A DNA stretch of 64,000 nucleotides, from NCBI GenBank assembly GCA_003117195.1, contig BDSI01000078.1, forward strand, positions 76,489-140,488, written 5' to 3'. The notes under the pieces were generated by a model. It saw nothing but the letters and a program-made list of their open reading frames with translations, was not told the origin of the DNA and ran no database searches. This DNA is from Eudorina sp. 2006-703-Eu-15. Taxonomy: Eukaryota; Chlorophyta; Chlorophyceae; Chlamydomonadales; Volvocaceae. The position numbers and the translations under genes are program-made. Positions 46,681-60,100 of the stretch are shown one piece after another; positions within the stretch are counted from its first letter, which is position 1, and every line of letters begins with the position of its first letter.

Positions 46681-49600
46681 GGCGCAATATCCATCTCAAC
46701 CCCTGCTAGAGTCAGAACAACCCCAACCCGAGCAACAGGAACAGCCTCCAGCACAACTCCAGCCGCAACTTCAACTGCCAGAACAACAACCGCAACCGCA
46801 TCCACAACCGCAACCGCAAACAGTACCACAGCAGCTTCAATCCCAGCAACCGCACACGGAACTACAACAAACTCAGCAACTACAATCACTGCAGCAGCAG
46901 CAGCAGCAGCAGCAGGAGCAGGAGCAGGCCGTTTTCCTTTCATCGGATCAAACAGGCGCTCTCCACGCAAGCCACCCCGCCGACACTTCCGAACCCCCCG
47001 CCCCCGCCGGCGCCACCGCCATGGCTGCAAGCGTCCCCACAGGCCCTCCGGCCGCACCACCGCCTACCATCCCAATCTCCGGACTGCCCCTCCGCACGCT
47101 CCGCATGTCCTCCCCCTCACCGGGCACCACCCCTCTGACTCTCCGACCCATCGTCTACTCCAGTACGGCACGAAACCCCGACGGAACTCCCATGACACCC
47201 CACCCGCTGGCCCTGGCCGCGCCCGCGCACGGCCCGTCGCGCCCGGGCCCCGGCTCATCCGTACGGCATGCGCCGGGCGAGATGTCGTACACAGAGCTGC
47301 TGGAGCACCCCGCCTCGGCGCCGATATACCCGCGCACGGTCCCTGCCGGCGGCGCCGCCGCCGGCGGGGCGGCGGCTGGCGCCGGCGCCGGGGTGGCCCG
47401 GCCGCAGCACCCTAACTCGAACGCTCCAGGGGATCCTCCTCACACGAGGCGGTCCCCAGCTGCACCGCCGCTACTGCTCCGGACCGTCAGATCGCTACAG
47501 CCGGAACGAGGGCTGGATAGCCCGGCCCCGGCAGGGGGCTCGCCGGGCGGAGGCGACCCAGCGGGCGGCGGCGGCGTGATGCCGATGGCAGGCAGTTTCT
47601 CGGCAGCGGCGGCGGCGGGGGACGCGGCCATGGCGGCAGCAGCCGGCGGTGGTGAAGGCGCGGCAAGGCTGCAGCGAGGCCCCTCACAGGGCTCGGGGGC
47701 CGGATGGCCGCCGCTGCCGCCGCCGCCGCCGCCGCCGCTGGCCCTGCAGCCAGGGGCGCAGGCCCCGTCGATGATGCCCGGGCTACCGCCTGTGGGGTTC
47801 CTGGCGGGTGGCGTTGCGGAGGCCCATGCCGCGGAGCTGGCTGCGGAGGGCGGCGACGGCGGCGGCGACATCGCCCTGGCAGCTCATAATTACGGTCAGC
47901 AAAGCCTGGAGGCGCTTGTGGCGGCGCTGCCGCCGGGGCCTATTAATGTGACGGTAGCGGTTCGGGTCGGGTCGGGCGGAGGCCGACGGCCCAGGGGCGG
48001 CGGCGGCCGGATGGCTGAGGAGGACACGCGGGGCGGCTACATGCGAGGTCAGGCGTGCGGCGTCTTTGACGTGCACCGCTACCTGGCCGGGAGGGACTGC
48101 ATCCACAACGGACAACGCTGGATGTCCCGCTCACATTTCGAAAAGGTGAGTTCGGGCCTGACGTGAGTGGTGTGTGTGGCTTTGTGTGCGTCACGTGATG
48201 GTTGTGTTTGGGTTGCCCGCCGGGTCTTGGGGTTAACTTGAAAAAACATCAACCGGGTCTTGGGGTGGACGGCCCCCAAGTGAGCTTGTGATGCGAATGG
48301 GGGTGTGTAAGGTTGGGGAGCCTGAAGGGGGAAGCGAGTCTGGCTATTTCGGTTGGGTAGGACCGCCGCATGGCCGCATACAGTATATGGCCAAAAGAAG
48401 ACAGAAAAAACATATGTATGGCCAAACGAGGAAGAAAATAAACATGTATGTGCGCATCGGCGGCGGAAATCACCGCGTAAAATTGAATCATATGAGGGCG
48501 AAGCAAGCAAGCAAAGGCGCAAGTTAGTTATTCACGCTTTCCGCATCGGGACGCGCGTCCCGAATATTTCTTATCCTTGACTAAAAAAACGTTGCGGCCG
48601 GCCACGCGTTCATCCCGAAACGGCGCAGTTGAAAAGTCATGGGGCCCGAAACTGGGGAAGCAGGCCCGAACCGACTAACAGGGAAAACGTTAGTTGCCGC
48701 GCAGTTTCCGCATGCAGGGCAGGTTTCGAGCGCCAGCCAAGCTGAAATGCCAGGTCGTCAGCTTTGGCGGCGGCGCTCGGGCGTGCTGTCTCAAACCGGA
48801 ACCGGACCCGCTGCGGCGCAAAATACCTTCTAGTATTGAAAATGTATATGTGCAAATTCGAATTTTGTTTCAGGCGTGCAGGTGCCGCGCAAGTGCATAT
48901 GCGTCGATCATTGCGATCCTTCGCTCTCTGCCCATCGACCGCCCGCAGGTTCTCCAACACCGGTCCTCCCGCAACAAAGGACCCCATCTGCTGGTTTAAC
49001 TGATTTCCGTCTCATATTTTTTCAATTTTTTTATTTTTAATGTATGGTTGATGGATCATGATGAATTGGTCGTAGTGATGTTCGACCTTGCCTGACCTGC
49101 CCAGGAGTGCGGTGCATGCGGTTCTTGTCGACCAAGCAGAATCAACCCGGCATCCGTCTGCACGCCCATTAAAACACATCGATCCTTAAATTCAGCTCTT
49201 CTCCGTGCCCACTTATGCCGACCCCCTGCCCTACCTCCAACCCAGGTCTTACCCTGCCGCTTTATCGCCCTACCTACCGACACAGCCTCCGCGCCTCTTC
49301 CCCCGCCGCCGATCCCTAGCCATCCACGGCAAACTGCGCAACCCCGTACATCCCGCTAGTCCGATCCCGCGCCCCGCACCCCGCCGCCCCGTAACCTCCC
49401 TCAGGTGGGCGGCAGCAAGATGGCCAAGTGGTACCGCTCCATCCGCGTGTTGCCTGATCTGGAACCCCTGGGCGAGTGGCTGGAGCGGCACGGCATGCCC
49501 GTCACCAAGGGACCCGCGCGACGCAGCCGTAAGCGTACGGCAGGCGAGAGCGGCGACGAGATGGCCCAACTGGGGTTTGACTTCGAGCCCGGCGGCACCG

Positions 49601-52569
49601 GCAGTCCAGACGATCCCGCCATCGCCGCCGGCATGGGCGTCGGGCCCCTGCTGTACGACGCCAGTACGACGGGGGCCTCACCCTCGTCCGGACCGGGCTG
49701 CGCCATGGATGCGCCGTACGTGCCGACCCCAGCACCGATACCCCCTGCGCCCGCCGCACCCGCATCGGCTGGCGGCATCGCGCTTGGGTCGCTGCCGCAG
49801 CTGGGACCGCTGCCGCCGCTCGGGCCCCTCCCAGGGCTGGCACAGCACCTGGCGGACGCGCCGAAACCATCGACGGCAGGGCCATCGAGCGGCGCCGCGG
49901 CGATGGCCGCCGGCCTGGCGGAGGCAAGGGCGCCACCGCCGGCGGCGCCACCGCCGGCGGCGGCGGCGGCGGCGGCGGCGCTGGCAGGCCCAGCGGGCAC
50001 GCCGGCGGAACCCGCCGCGGGCGCATCGGGTTCAGTGGGGTCTGGGGCCGCAGCGCCGGCTCCGATGGCGGGATACGGCTCCTCCCCGGATCGAGGTCTG
50101 GATCCGCGGCTCGAGGCGCTTGCGGAGCGGCTGCTGCTTGGCGCTGAGTCCGCCATCGGCGGCGGCGGCGGCGGCAGGAGCGGCGGCGGCAGCGGCGGCG
50201 GCGGCGGCCGCAAGTTCCTGCAGGTTCTGCTCAACACGCTGCCGCCTCCGCTGTCGAGTCAGCTGCTGCAGTCGCAGGGGGATGATGATGAAGGCGCTGC
50301 CGCCGGCACTGCCGCCGTGGCCACTGCAGTTGCAAGAATCGAGGGATGGTTGCATCGACAGGGCTCCGCGCGCAGTAGTGGACTTTCGGATGCGCCGTAC
50401 GATCTGTATGACATGTACGGGAAGTACAGTGACACGATTATGCAGGAGCAGGCAGGCCCGCGCGGTAGCGCCGCCGCCGTCAGGCCGCCCCCTGGCTCCG
50501 TCGATCCGGAAGGGACGGCGGCAGCAGCCGGTACGACAGGTACGGCAGACATGGCGGCCAGGCGCCACCCTGGCGACGAGGGTGACGCTGCGGCGACGGC
50601 CGGCGACGCGCCTCGTCTGCGCTGGCGGCCGCTGTACCCTGGCAGCAGGGGTGGCGGCGGCGGCGGCGGCGGCGGGGGCAGAGGCCTGCAATCCCACGAC
50701 GTTTCACCGCCTCCGTCGCAGACTGCGGCGTCCTCACGGGCAGCTGCACCGCTCACTTTGGACCTGGACCTCCAAGGGCCACCTCAGCCGCCGCTGATGG
50801 AGCAAGCCACAGTCGGTGGCGGCGGCGGCGGCGGCGGCGGTGCTGCGCCCGGCGCCTGGGGCAGCCGCGGCGGCCGCGCCATGTTGGCTTCTCTAGATCG
50901 CCTCCGTCAACGGCTTCTACAGCAGCAGCAGCAGCAGCAACAGCTGGCGGCGGAGGGCTACAATTTCGGCCGTGAAGATGACTACTATGATGAAGACGAG
51001 GACGTCGCGATGTTAGAAGCGGCGGAGGCAGAGGCGGCGGCGGCGGCGGCGGAAGCGGAGGCGGCGGCGGAAGCGGAGGCGGAGGCTGAAAGTCGGGCGA
51101 GCCTGAGCCGCCGACCCGGCAGCGCCGCTAGCCTTGGCGGCGTCGACCCCTCCGTTCGGGGGCAACGGATGGGCAACACCGCTGGCCGCGCGGCGGCCGC
51201 GGAGCCGCCGCCGCCGCCGCCGCCGCTGCAGCGGCGGCCGGGTTTCGCGGGCTTGGCGGCCGCGTCCGCTGCGGGATCACCGCGCTTGCGCAGGCTGAAC
51301 GCCGAGACGGAGGCGGCCGCGGACGCGCCGCTTCCGTTCTTGGGGCGCTTTGGGGGCTTAGGAGGACCCTCAGGGACTGCGCCAGCGAGGGCCGGAACGG
51401 GGCCATCACAAGCAACCCCTGGAGAGCGGCGGCTCGGCCAGCCGCCGCCAGGCGCTGGGGTGCTTGCGCGCGGGGTGGCGGCACTGCAGGGCCTGGAGGT
51501 CACGTCCGCGGCGGGCGCGGCGACAGTGCGGAGCTCTGGGCTGCTGCCACAGCAACAGCAGCAGCAGTCCCAGCAGTCGCTGCAGCAGCAGCTCCATCCG
51601 CTGCACGGTCTGCCGCACGGCAGCGGGCAAGCGCAGCCGCGGGGGTATCGCCGGGGCATCGACATCGATCGGGAGATCGGGACCCTCGGGATGGCGCATG
51701 GGTACCACTACGCCGCCGATCGGGATCTGGATCTCGAAGAGGCGGCCTTCGAAGCACGGGAGTCGTACAGGCTCGAGGGACGCGCCAGGGCCCTGATGCT
51801 AGGGCTGCCGGGGGAAGGACGCGACGGCGGGGGCGGGGGCGGGGGCCGTGGCGGCGGCGCGGACATGCCGCCTGCGATGGCGCACCGCCGCCGCCGCCCG
51901 CGCTGGGTACTAGCGGAAGAGGACGACTACGCAGAGGAAGGCGAGGGTTTCGGAGAGGCGTGGGCGGATGAAGGCCGGCTGGCGCGTCAAGGGTACCCTC
52001 CGGCGCGGTACCCGCAAGGCGCGGGGCGGCCCCATCGGATGCAACACCTGCCGCCGGCCCAGCTGCCCAGCGATCATTTTGGCCCTCACGACCCCATGGA
52101 CATCGACTCCTATGCCTTGCAGTCCCAACATGCCGCCCGGTTGCGTCGGCGCGGTGCCTTCGCCGCCGCCGCCGCCGCCGCGGCGGCGGCGGCCGCCGCG
52201 GCGGCGGCGGCAGAGCCGCCAGAGGCTGACTTGGATGGCGAAGGGGAGGAGGCCGCTGTGGGTCTGCCCGAGGAGGAGGAGGTCTGGGCGGCGGCGGCGG
52301 CAGCGGCGGCGGCAGCGGCGGCCGGGGCCGTACGGCGACGCAGCGTGCAGAGCGTCGGCGATGTGCCGCTGGCCATGACAGCAGAGCAGTCTGGGGCGCC
52401 GCCGCCGCAGCCGCCGCAGCCGCCGCGGCGGCCGGGGCCGTCGCTGTACTATCCCCATCCTCGGGGCTCTGCGTCACTGGGGCGGGGAGACACAGCGCTG
52501 CGGCGGGCGCCCCGTGGGCGTGGGCACGGCGCACCGTTGGAGGAATCCGGGGGCTCCCTGGCGGATTGA
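46313..52569 (+). CDS. VARL gene B: very large RegA-like protein with poly-Gln tracts
   Basis: Exons 46313-48145 and 49405-52569, about 1,665 residues plus an unresolved 5' exon. The first acceptor is CAG at 46310-46312, phase 0. The N-terminus has poly-Gln tracts encoded by CAG arrays (46377-46433 and 46599-46675), then shared motifs LTLRPIVYSS with DGTPMT, and LLLRTVRSLQ. The VARL domain is INVTVAVRVG, GGYMRGQACGVFDVHRYL, AGRDCIHNGQRWMSRSHFEK, then GGSKMAKWYRSIRVLP and ERHGMPVTKGPARRSRKR. Downstream are KFLQVLLNTLP, an acidic stretch with EDDYYDEDEDVAMLEA, PMDIDSY and poly-Ala tracts. It probably acts in the nucleus as a DNA-binding regulator. The stop is TGA 52567-52569. It is clearly longer than known RegA (about 1,050 residues). 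Confidence 0.85.
48146..49404 (+). other. enlarged VARL intron of gene B
   Basis: 1,259 bases, against 271 in gene A and 281 in gene C at the identical position and phase. The extra DNA is AT-rich (about 48.24-49.1 kb) and begins with a paired TCTTGGGG motif also seen near 22.4 kb. I see no ORF or recognisable transposon domain in it. The last 32 bases match the end of the gene C intron exactly. Confidence 0.8.
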
Positions 52570-54100
52570 GACTATGCATCGAGCGCCGCGCGGTGGGGGC
52601 TCTGAAGGTGTTGGTTACTCTGCACTGCTCTAGGGGTGATTATTACACCGGGCGGCGTCGGGCCTGTTGGTGTTTTGGTGTGTGGGTCTACGAAGCATTT
52701 GGCTGGCTGGCTGCTGGCTGGCTGGCTGCCTGGCTGGCTGCTGCCTGGCTAGCTGCATTTGGACAGAGACGGCCGTTACAAGTCACCCGCCGCAGCAATC
52801 ACTTGAAGCCGGCTGGTGCAAAGCGGCGGCGTGGAGGGCTCTTGAGGTGTTCCAGGACCACGAGCGAGGGGCTGTGTTAGCTCCCCTTCTTGATCGAAGG
52901 GGAAAGGCGGCTGGCTGGGGTAACTTTGGGGGCCTCTACACTTCAGCACCTTGGGATCCCGAACAACATTTTGCACGAACCTGGGTTCGGCAAGTGGGGG
53001 CCATGAATGGGTCAGGTTGCACTGGACAGCACGGCTCAATCGCTGGCATGCCGTACCCCGTATACCGTATCGCTGGCATGCCGTACCGTGCGTGTATACC
53101 GTACCGTAAGACACTGGGAGCGCGTGCGAGCGGATATTCTAGGGTTTATCCCAACCACATGCGGACCTGATGCAGGCGGGCAATCTCGCCGACCTTGCTT
53201 GCCCGCTTGTGTGCAGCTGTGTCTAATGGCGAACCCGCCCTGTGTGTGTGCCTGGGTGAATGTCGAGCTGAACCACGAGAACGGATGAGTGTGCCTGTGT
53301 GTGTGCCGATGTGTCCGCGTGCCGAGACGTTTTGGTCCGGGGCCTTCGTCGCCAATCCGTAATGCAGCTGTTGCACCCACCATCAGCGCCCCGTGCGGAG
53401 GCGCCAACCACATATGCCTCTCCGCGCGGCGTTTTGCGCGCCGACGGAACAACATCTGGCCTCGCCACCGAATCGAGCACGTTCGTCCGTGAAACGGAGC
53501 GTGCGTGCGTGCTGGAGGCTGTGATGGTAGCAATGTTTTTCGGCATCAGCGGCTGTTTTGGATTTTGCACGGTACCTGGGCACTGAGGTCCCCATACGAT
53601 GAGCTAGAAATTCGGGCACGGGACGCAGACGCCCAAGCGCCCAACAGCCCAACGGTCAAACGGCCCAACGGCCCAACGACCCATCGGTCAAACCGCCCAA
53701 TGACCCAACCGCCCTGAACTCTGACAAAGGATTCATACTCCGGGAAGTGCCAGTAGTCACGGCGACGTGAATCGTGGGCAATCTCTATCTCGGTCCCTCG
53801 TGTGTTTTGGCGCCGAGCAATCCGGCCTGCCTACGTACGGTGTCGTAATATGGACGAACGTGTCTGCAGCTTCGGGACGTGCGTGTGTGCGTGTACGTGT
53901 TTGCGAGTATATGTGTTTGTGTGTAGCGAGGAACACGCCCGCCCCGACCCAAACCAGCAGTAGTGTTTGAGAATTTGTGTGTGGGTGTGTGTTTGGGGGG
54001 GATCTCTTCCTGTCGTTTCTGGTTGGCGCCGCCATTGGCCAACTGCCAGCGCGCTCTGTGTCTAATATAATAAAACGTAGACCCATCCAATGTGTCCGGC

Positions 54101-54131
<31 letters not shown>

Positions 54132-54185
54132 GGGCGGGGGGGGGATGCCTGCGGCGCGCCAAGCCTGGAGCCAATGGTTCGTAGG

Positions 54186-54284
54186 CGCCATGCCTCGATG
54201 CCTGGAGCAATCGGTTCATGGGCGCCATGCCTGGAGCAATCGGTTCATTGGCGCCATGCCTGGAGCAATCGGTTCATTGGCGAC
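54186..54284. repeat. 30-base tandem repeat
   Basis: Three to four copies of a unit containing GCGCCATGCCTGGAGCAATC then GGTTCAT, directly after a long G-run. Confidence 0.85.
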
Positions 54285-57200
54285 GTTGGCCAAGCAGGGG
54301 GAAGGGCAGCCCGCTCGCTGCCGTACCGTGTTGCCACCGTGACTTGCTTGCTGCTTTCGTTTTGTGTTGGCTCTTGGATGCGCTTCGTCCCGCGCTGAGA
54401 TGCCCTGCTGGTTGAGTCAATCAGCCTGTTGGTGTTACTAATCAACAGTTGTAACCAGGTAGAAACAGCCTTCAGCCTGCGCGAACGCTGCCGCGGGATT
54501 GTGCCTGGTGGCGCGCGTGCAGGGTAGCGGACGCTGGCGGGCCTGGTATGGCTTTGTGGATGCGTGGATTCCTTGAGCTTACTCGCTTTGTAGCCCAAAC
54601 AACCATTCGACCCATTAATTGCTTGGCAATGCGTGCCCCCGGTCGATGCCCCGGGAGGACACACAGACGATTTGGGCCGGGCGGGTCGCTTATCTACAAA
54701 CAGACGACGGGCGGGCGGGCCGGGCGGGTCTCTTATCTACACACAGACGACAGGCTTCCTTCCGGGTTCGTTCATTCCGGCCTGCAACGCTGTCCATAGA
54801 CAGACACCCGCGCTCGTTTGTGGCAACCGTTGTGCCTTCAAACTTCCAATGTGGACAGCAGTCGCACCATTCAGAGCAGCCTGCTGGGGGGATGTCTCGT
54901 GTGCATGCGCGGGGTGTCGTACGTCGCGGAGGGGCCTATATTACGTGTATGTATCTCCCAGCGTACGTGCAGGCAGAGGCAGCCGGGCGAAACAAACTCC
55001 ATATCCCGAGACGAGGAAGGACCAGATCAGTGTGCGAGAGCATCAGTGCCCGGGGGGACGGAACGTGGGAGCTGCGCGGCGCATGGTGTAGCCCTTCTTT
55101 GTTTCTGGAGGACAGGAAAGAAAGTAAGGGGCGTCGCACGCGACGCCGGGGCTCCGGCTTGTCAAGGCCGCTTGCATGGGTGCACGCGTGGGCAGCAGCC
55201 GTTAAGTAGATAGGGACCGCCACCGTCAGTCTGCCAGCGCTGGGCAGCTCCAAGCGCGATGTTATGTGTATAGTGCGGCCCCCCTCTGCATGCATGCCGC
55301 TGCGTCGGCGCCGCCGCCCTTGCCGTCGCCGACGCGAGCCTTCTACTGCCGCCATCCACCATTTCATTCCTCGCAATCCAGCCATCCGTCTGAATCACTC
55401 TGCGCACCCACTCATCAGCCTCCCTCCCTCCCCTTCATTCGCCTGTACACTCCGCCGGATCCGACCCGAGGAGAGCGAGGCGCCGAACGAAATCGGACCC
55501 GAAGACCGACGCGTGAGAATGAATGAATGAATGAATAAACGAATTAATGAAATAATGAATGAACGTTACAGCGTACCCCAAAGCGATCAACGGTGTATAG
55601 CAAGCCCCGCCAGGCCCCACCGACGTGTGATGCTTGACAGATCACCGCCCGCTGGGACACGCGCATCGGGGCAGTCAGTCACCTGGGGGGCCGGCGAGCA
55701 GCAACAGCAGCCGCCCCAACACCGCCCAAACGGTGGGATCTGCTCACACCTGGCAGCTGATGAAGCGCATGTGCCCGAACTGCCTGTGCCCAAACTGCCT
55801 GTGCCCAAACTGCAAATGCCGGGTACGGTGACAGGCAGGGCTGCGGGGCTGCCGGTCCAACGGCCACTAACAGAGCGCAGTGACGCGTACCCCAGTGCCA
55901 TGTCAGCCCGCCCGGATTGAACCGTAAAACTGATAGCATTGCGCGACGACCGTTTGTTTTCGTAGCCGCAGCGATTGTTTCCCAGCCGGCCCACCCGCAG
56001 CGCACAGGGAGTTGGTTCTGTGCGTGACAAAAGGGTTTGCTGGCCTGCCTTCTGGATGATTTCGCATACGGCGCGCTGAAAGACGTGCAGCCACTGAACA
56101 CTTTTACGCAGGACCTTCGGGCCTAGAAGCAATGACAGCAACCTCAGTGCAAAGCGCCGCCAAGGGACCCATTTGCGCGAGAACGGCAGCCCCCCATGCA
56201 GGCTTTCATAAGTGCCGGTTACGCGATGGTTCAAGTTCATGTTTGTGCCCGGAGGCGCCAGAATGTGTGCATGGTGTAATTATGGGCAGTACAAATTAGA
56301 AATGTCGAAACAGAAAATGGAAGAACATGGTCTTTTGGACGAAAACCTGGCCCCTAGAACCAGGATTGAAGACGTGAGACGGCCCAGAGCCGGAGCCAGC
56401 CTTATTCGGCCGGGCCCGCCGTCCGTCGCAGCAGAAAAGTCGTTAACATCCAGCAAAGTGAGAGCTTGACGTCAAGCGCAGAACAGCTTTTTTGAGAGGT
56501 AGCTATGGTAGCTTTGATCCCCGGCGTTATGCGCATGGACCGGGTCACGCAAGGGACGTAGGTCGAGGTTTTCGACATTTTGGGCCACGTTGGTCGAAGG
56601 ACTTCCGCTGCGTCCTGCTGACTAAGGCATCAGTGCAGAACGTTGTGTATGTTTCGACCACGTAATGTTCATTGGGAGAAAAGTGCTTGGAGTTTCATTT
56701 CTGTTTTTCCGTGCACCACAAACGCGACAGGAAAAGCGACATAACTTCGTTGATGGGATGGTTCAGTATTGCAACCCGCATGTCATGAAAGCGTATTTGT
56801 GAAGGTCTCCCTAGAAGTTCTCGGCTGCTGAGTTGTCGGCGGCTGCTGGCATGGCAGATGGCCCGCTGACACTGCGAAGTACATGAAATAATGTGTTACA
56901 GTGTAGAATTTAAAAATGATGCCTTCGTAATTCGATTGGGTAGGGAAAGGTGATGTCGCCCCATCTGTTAACGGTTTGCGGTGGCCGAGTTCGTCCCCCC
57001 GCAGTTCTTGCAGCAATTAGATTCTAACCAATGTATTTGTTATAATATGATTGAATAACCTAAGTAGTATGATGCCTGCAAACAGGTTGAATTGCGTTAT
57101 GATGGTTTCTTTGAAAACATCTTGCAAATGACGCCCCATTGCTTTGAACATAATACAATACCAAATCTTCCCTATAATTCTACATGATCATAAAGTAAGT

Positions 57201-58926
57201 TTCGAAATGAGCGTAAGAGGTGCGATGCCGTTTCGCGATTGTACGACAAGTTACTTGAAAGGAAATGATCTGTTGACCTCCTGACGTTTTGTTTACTCTG
57301 AATTTTGATTCAAAGTATGAATCAGTTAAATATTGACCTGAAACATCAATTCTGATTGCGTAGTAATTGGTACACGTGCGTATACCTCATGCAGACATTC
57401 CACAAACATTACTGGCATACATCACAACTTGAAATGCTTGCAGTGGGTAGAAGATCACACGGGCCGTGGTTCACCGATCACGATGCGCCCGCCACAACGG
57501 TATCCCTAAAAGCACGCCGTCAGCGCATTTAAGATAATATATGAACTCAATCAGGATCATATATATAGCTTCGAGTTGTAATAGGGTCAATCCGGCACCT
57601 CCACGCAATCAGTGACGAACCGGCGGGCAGTAATGACAGCAATGACCTTTACAAACATAAATCCGTTCAAAGAACCAAGTTACAAAGAATCATAGATAAG
57701 GTTATGAAGATGCGCTTGTGTTATTGCTCGAAACATCGTGTCCTGCGTAGCAGCACGTACGTCAACGACCAACAGTCAGTCTAGTGCATCGAGCGCGAGC
57801 ATTCGTTCTGGTGAGAAAGATTTTCCTTATTGTATAGAAAAGCTTTTGTCCGTGAAGTTGAAGCCGCCATTATAGCCACGACGAATGTCGGATGCTTGCC
57901 TGGACAGCGCAGCTCCTGCGAAGCTAACGTACAGTCGTCGATTGATCATATGATTCGGAATTGCATCGACATACATATTTAAAACTCCCCGTCTGGCTGC
58001 GTTTGGGCCTGTGGTCGACATTGGTCGGAGTTCTGGAAAGTCGCAGCGGCAGTCCGCGCGTCGTAATTAAACCTTGTCGGAACACACACATAAAAGGTGA
58101 GCGTCCGTCATTTCTGACAGAAACGGAGGTACTTGCCGAGTAACACTTGGCACAAGAGCTGGCCATCGCACCGGGTTACAAGTCCCTCCGGCGCGCAGCG
58201 CGTACAGAACTAGCTGGTCGATAAGTCTACTTTGCAATCGTGGCGGCTGCAGCTGTACATATGCTTGCGAGCCTGTCGCTCGCCCGTTTCTTGGCTGACG
58301 CAGCGCGGTGGACCAGAATCCACGCCCAGCCTCTCAGAAACGCCGCCGCTGCGGGCCCACGCCGGGGCGCGGTTTCGGCGGAACCACGTGCGACCCGTTT
58401 CAATCCCGAGCCGCCATTCGGCGGCGTCATCCTTCCTACGTTCCCACGCACCTGTTACTGGCAAACGCACGTCTGGGCACTTGTAACATCTCCGCCTGTC
58501 TTTGTTGGGTTGCGGCCCCAAATATTTCTTGTTCGCGGCGCTGAGGTGTGGGGGTACCTTGCCGCCGTGTCAGTGGGGCCCGCTGGGGCTTGCCCTGGTG
58601 TACACCGTTCATCCCTTTCTGTGGGATCGGCTTTAACGTTCACTCATCTCCGCCGGCCGTGTTATGGCAGTCGCGCGCTAGCACTCGACAGCGCTGGGCC
58701 CAGCAGGCAACCAAACACACACACACACACACACGCACGCACAGACGCACCAACGCACCGGATGCACTCACGTGCATCTCGGCACCTACGACAGCGGCTG
58801 TGTCCCCAACGCCCGCTCGTCACGCCCTGACCCGTTTGCGCAACCTGCCGCCCTTGCCCGCCCCACAACCTGTGCAGGCGCAGGACTTTGCGCTGGCCAG
58901 CGCAGCCCAGCCCTCGCGACCCAGGA

Positions 58927-59006
58927 CCTCAACGGACCCCACCACCACCACCACCCCCACCACCACACACACACCCACACACCCACACACACACACACAC
59001 ACACAC
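58927..59006. repeat. CCA/CA microsatellite block
   Basis: CAC trinucleotides grading into CACA repeats with CCC interruptions. It is non-coding in any supported model. Confidence 0.85.
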
Positions 59007-60100
59007 AGGCACAGCCGGCCAGTAAACTCAGCGCAGGCGGCGCCAGCCGCGGCCCAGTGTGGTTGCGAAATCAGACCCGCGGCGTCCGTGGTCGCGCACC
59101 CTCGCACTCCCTCTCCTGGATTTAGACCGACCTGCGGTCTAGCTCCGACCGACCGCAGCCAGGCCTGCTTACGGCGGCTTTCGTCCCGTGCGTGGGTGTG
59201 TGTGTGTGTTAGCAAGGAGAAAAGCTGAGCCGCGAATAAGCAGAACGGCGTGCGTGCGTGCGTGTGTGCGCGGACGGCTTGCGCCGCGGAACCCAAGGGG
59301 CGAGAGGCGGCGCACGGACAGGCCCGGCACGCCGGCTCCGCCGCTGCCCCTGTGTGTGGCTGCCCGCCGCTGCTCTCTTGCGCGGCCTGACGGCCTGACA
59401 GACTGACGGACTGACGGACTGACGAATCAACTGGGTTGCCCGCGGGGAGCATGGTCCTTCAGTGCCGCCTGCGAACGTGCCGCTGACAGCTCGTTGACAG
59501 AAGCGCTTATGGAGGTAAGGGGATGCGGACCTTTTGTGGTTGGGAATACGGGGGATACGGGTGCGCGCGTTGGATAACCCAGGCATTCGAACCGGTGGGC
59601 TGGCTGGCGGCCGCCCGAAGAAACGGCCACGGTCAAATATGATTGGATGGGGGGTTGAACTGGGTCGCGGTTGCATGTGGCTACGGGAACAATCATCTTC
59701 ATCTTAGAGGTCTCGCTCCGGGACTGCCGGAACGTGCAAACATGCCGTACATAACTGCTTTACCAACCAACCGCCATAACCGTCGGCCGCCGCACATTCA
59801 ACCCGCGCACTCACGTCCTTGCGGCGGTTATATTTGGGTTTGGCAGCGTGGGGTCGACTGTCGACAGGGGGCGGTCGGGTCTGAGTTGGCTTGTAACGCC
59901 CGGAGGCGGCCTGTGCGGGACTGAGCTGAATGGCGAGGTGCTCGTCCGTTGTTGTTTTGGCGTGAAGGAGGAGGGTTTATGGCGAGGCGTGGGGCGCGGG
60001 TGAGGGTGTGCGGTTGGGGATCGATTTCTACCTACTGAGTCTGTTGAACCTAATAAATCTGGATCTTCCGGTTGTGCACTTCCCTCGGTTCGCACCGCAG

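Larger units (their letters stand above)
52570..60100. other. intergenic DNA between VARL genes B and C
   Basis: It contains a G-run after a TG repeat (54104-54144), a 30-base tandem array (54186-54284), a short terminal-motif copy at 55566, 15-base repeats at 55780-55815, CA arrays (58721-58740 and 58927-59006) and an AT-rich island at 56.2-58.1 kb. A frame at 56256-56469 (MCAWCNYGQYKLEMSKQKME onward, 70 residues) has plausible composition but no known domain. Another frame from 58258 has no recognisable feature. The 5' exon(s) of gene C should lie near the right end. Confidence 0.45.
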
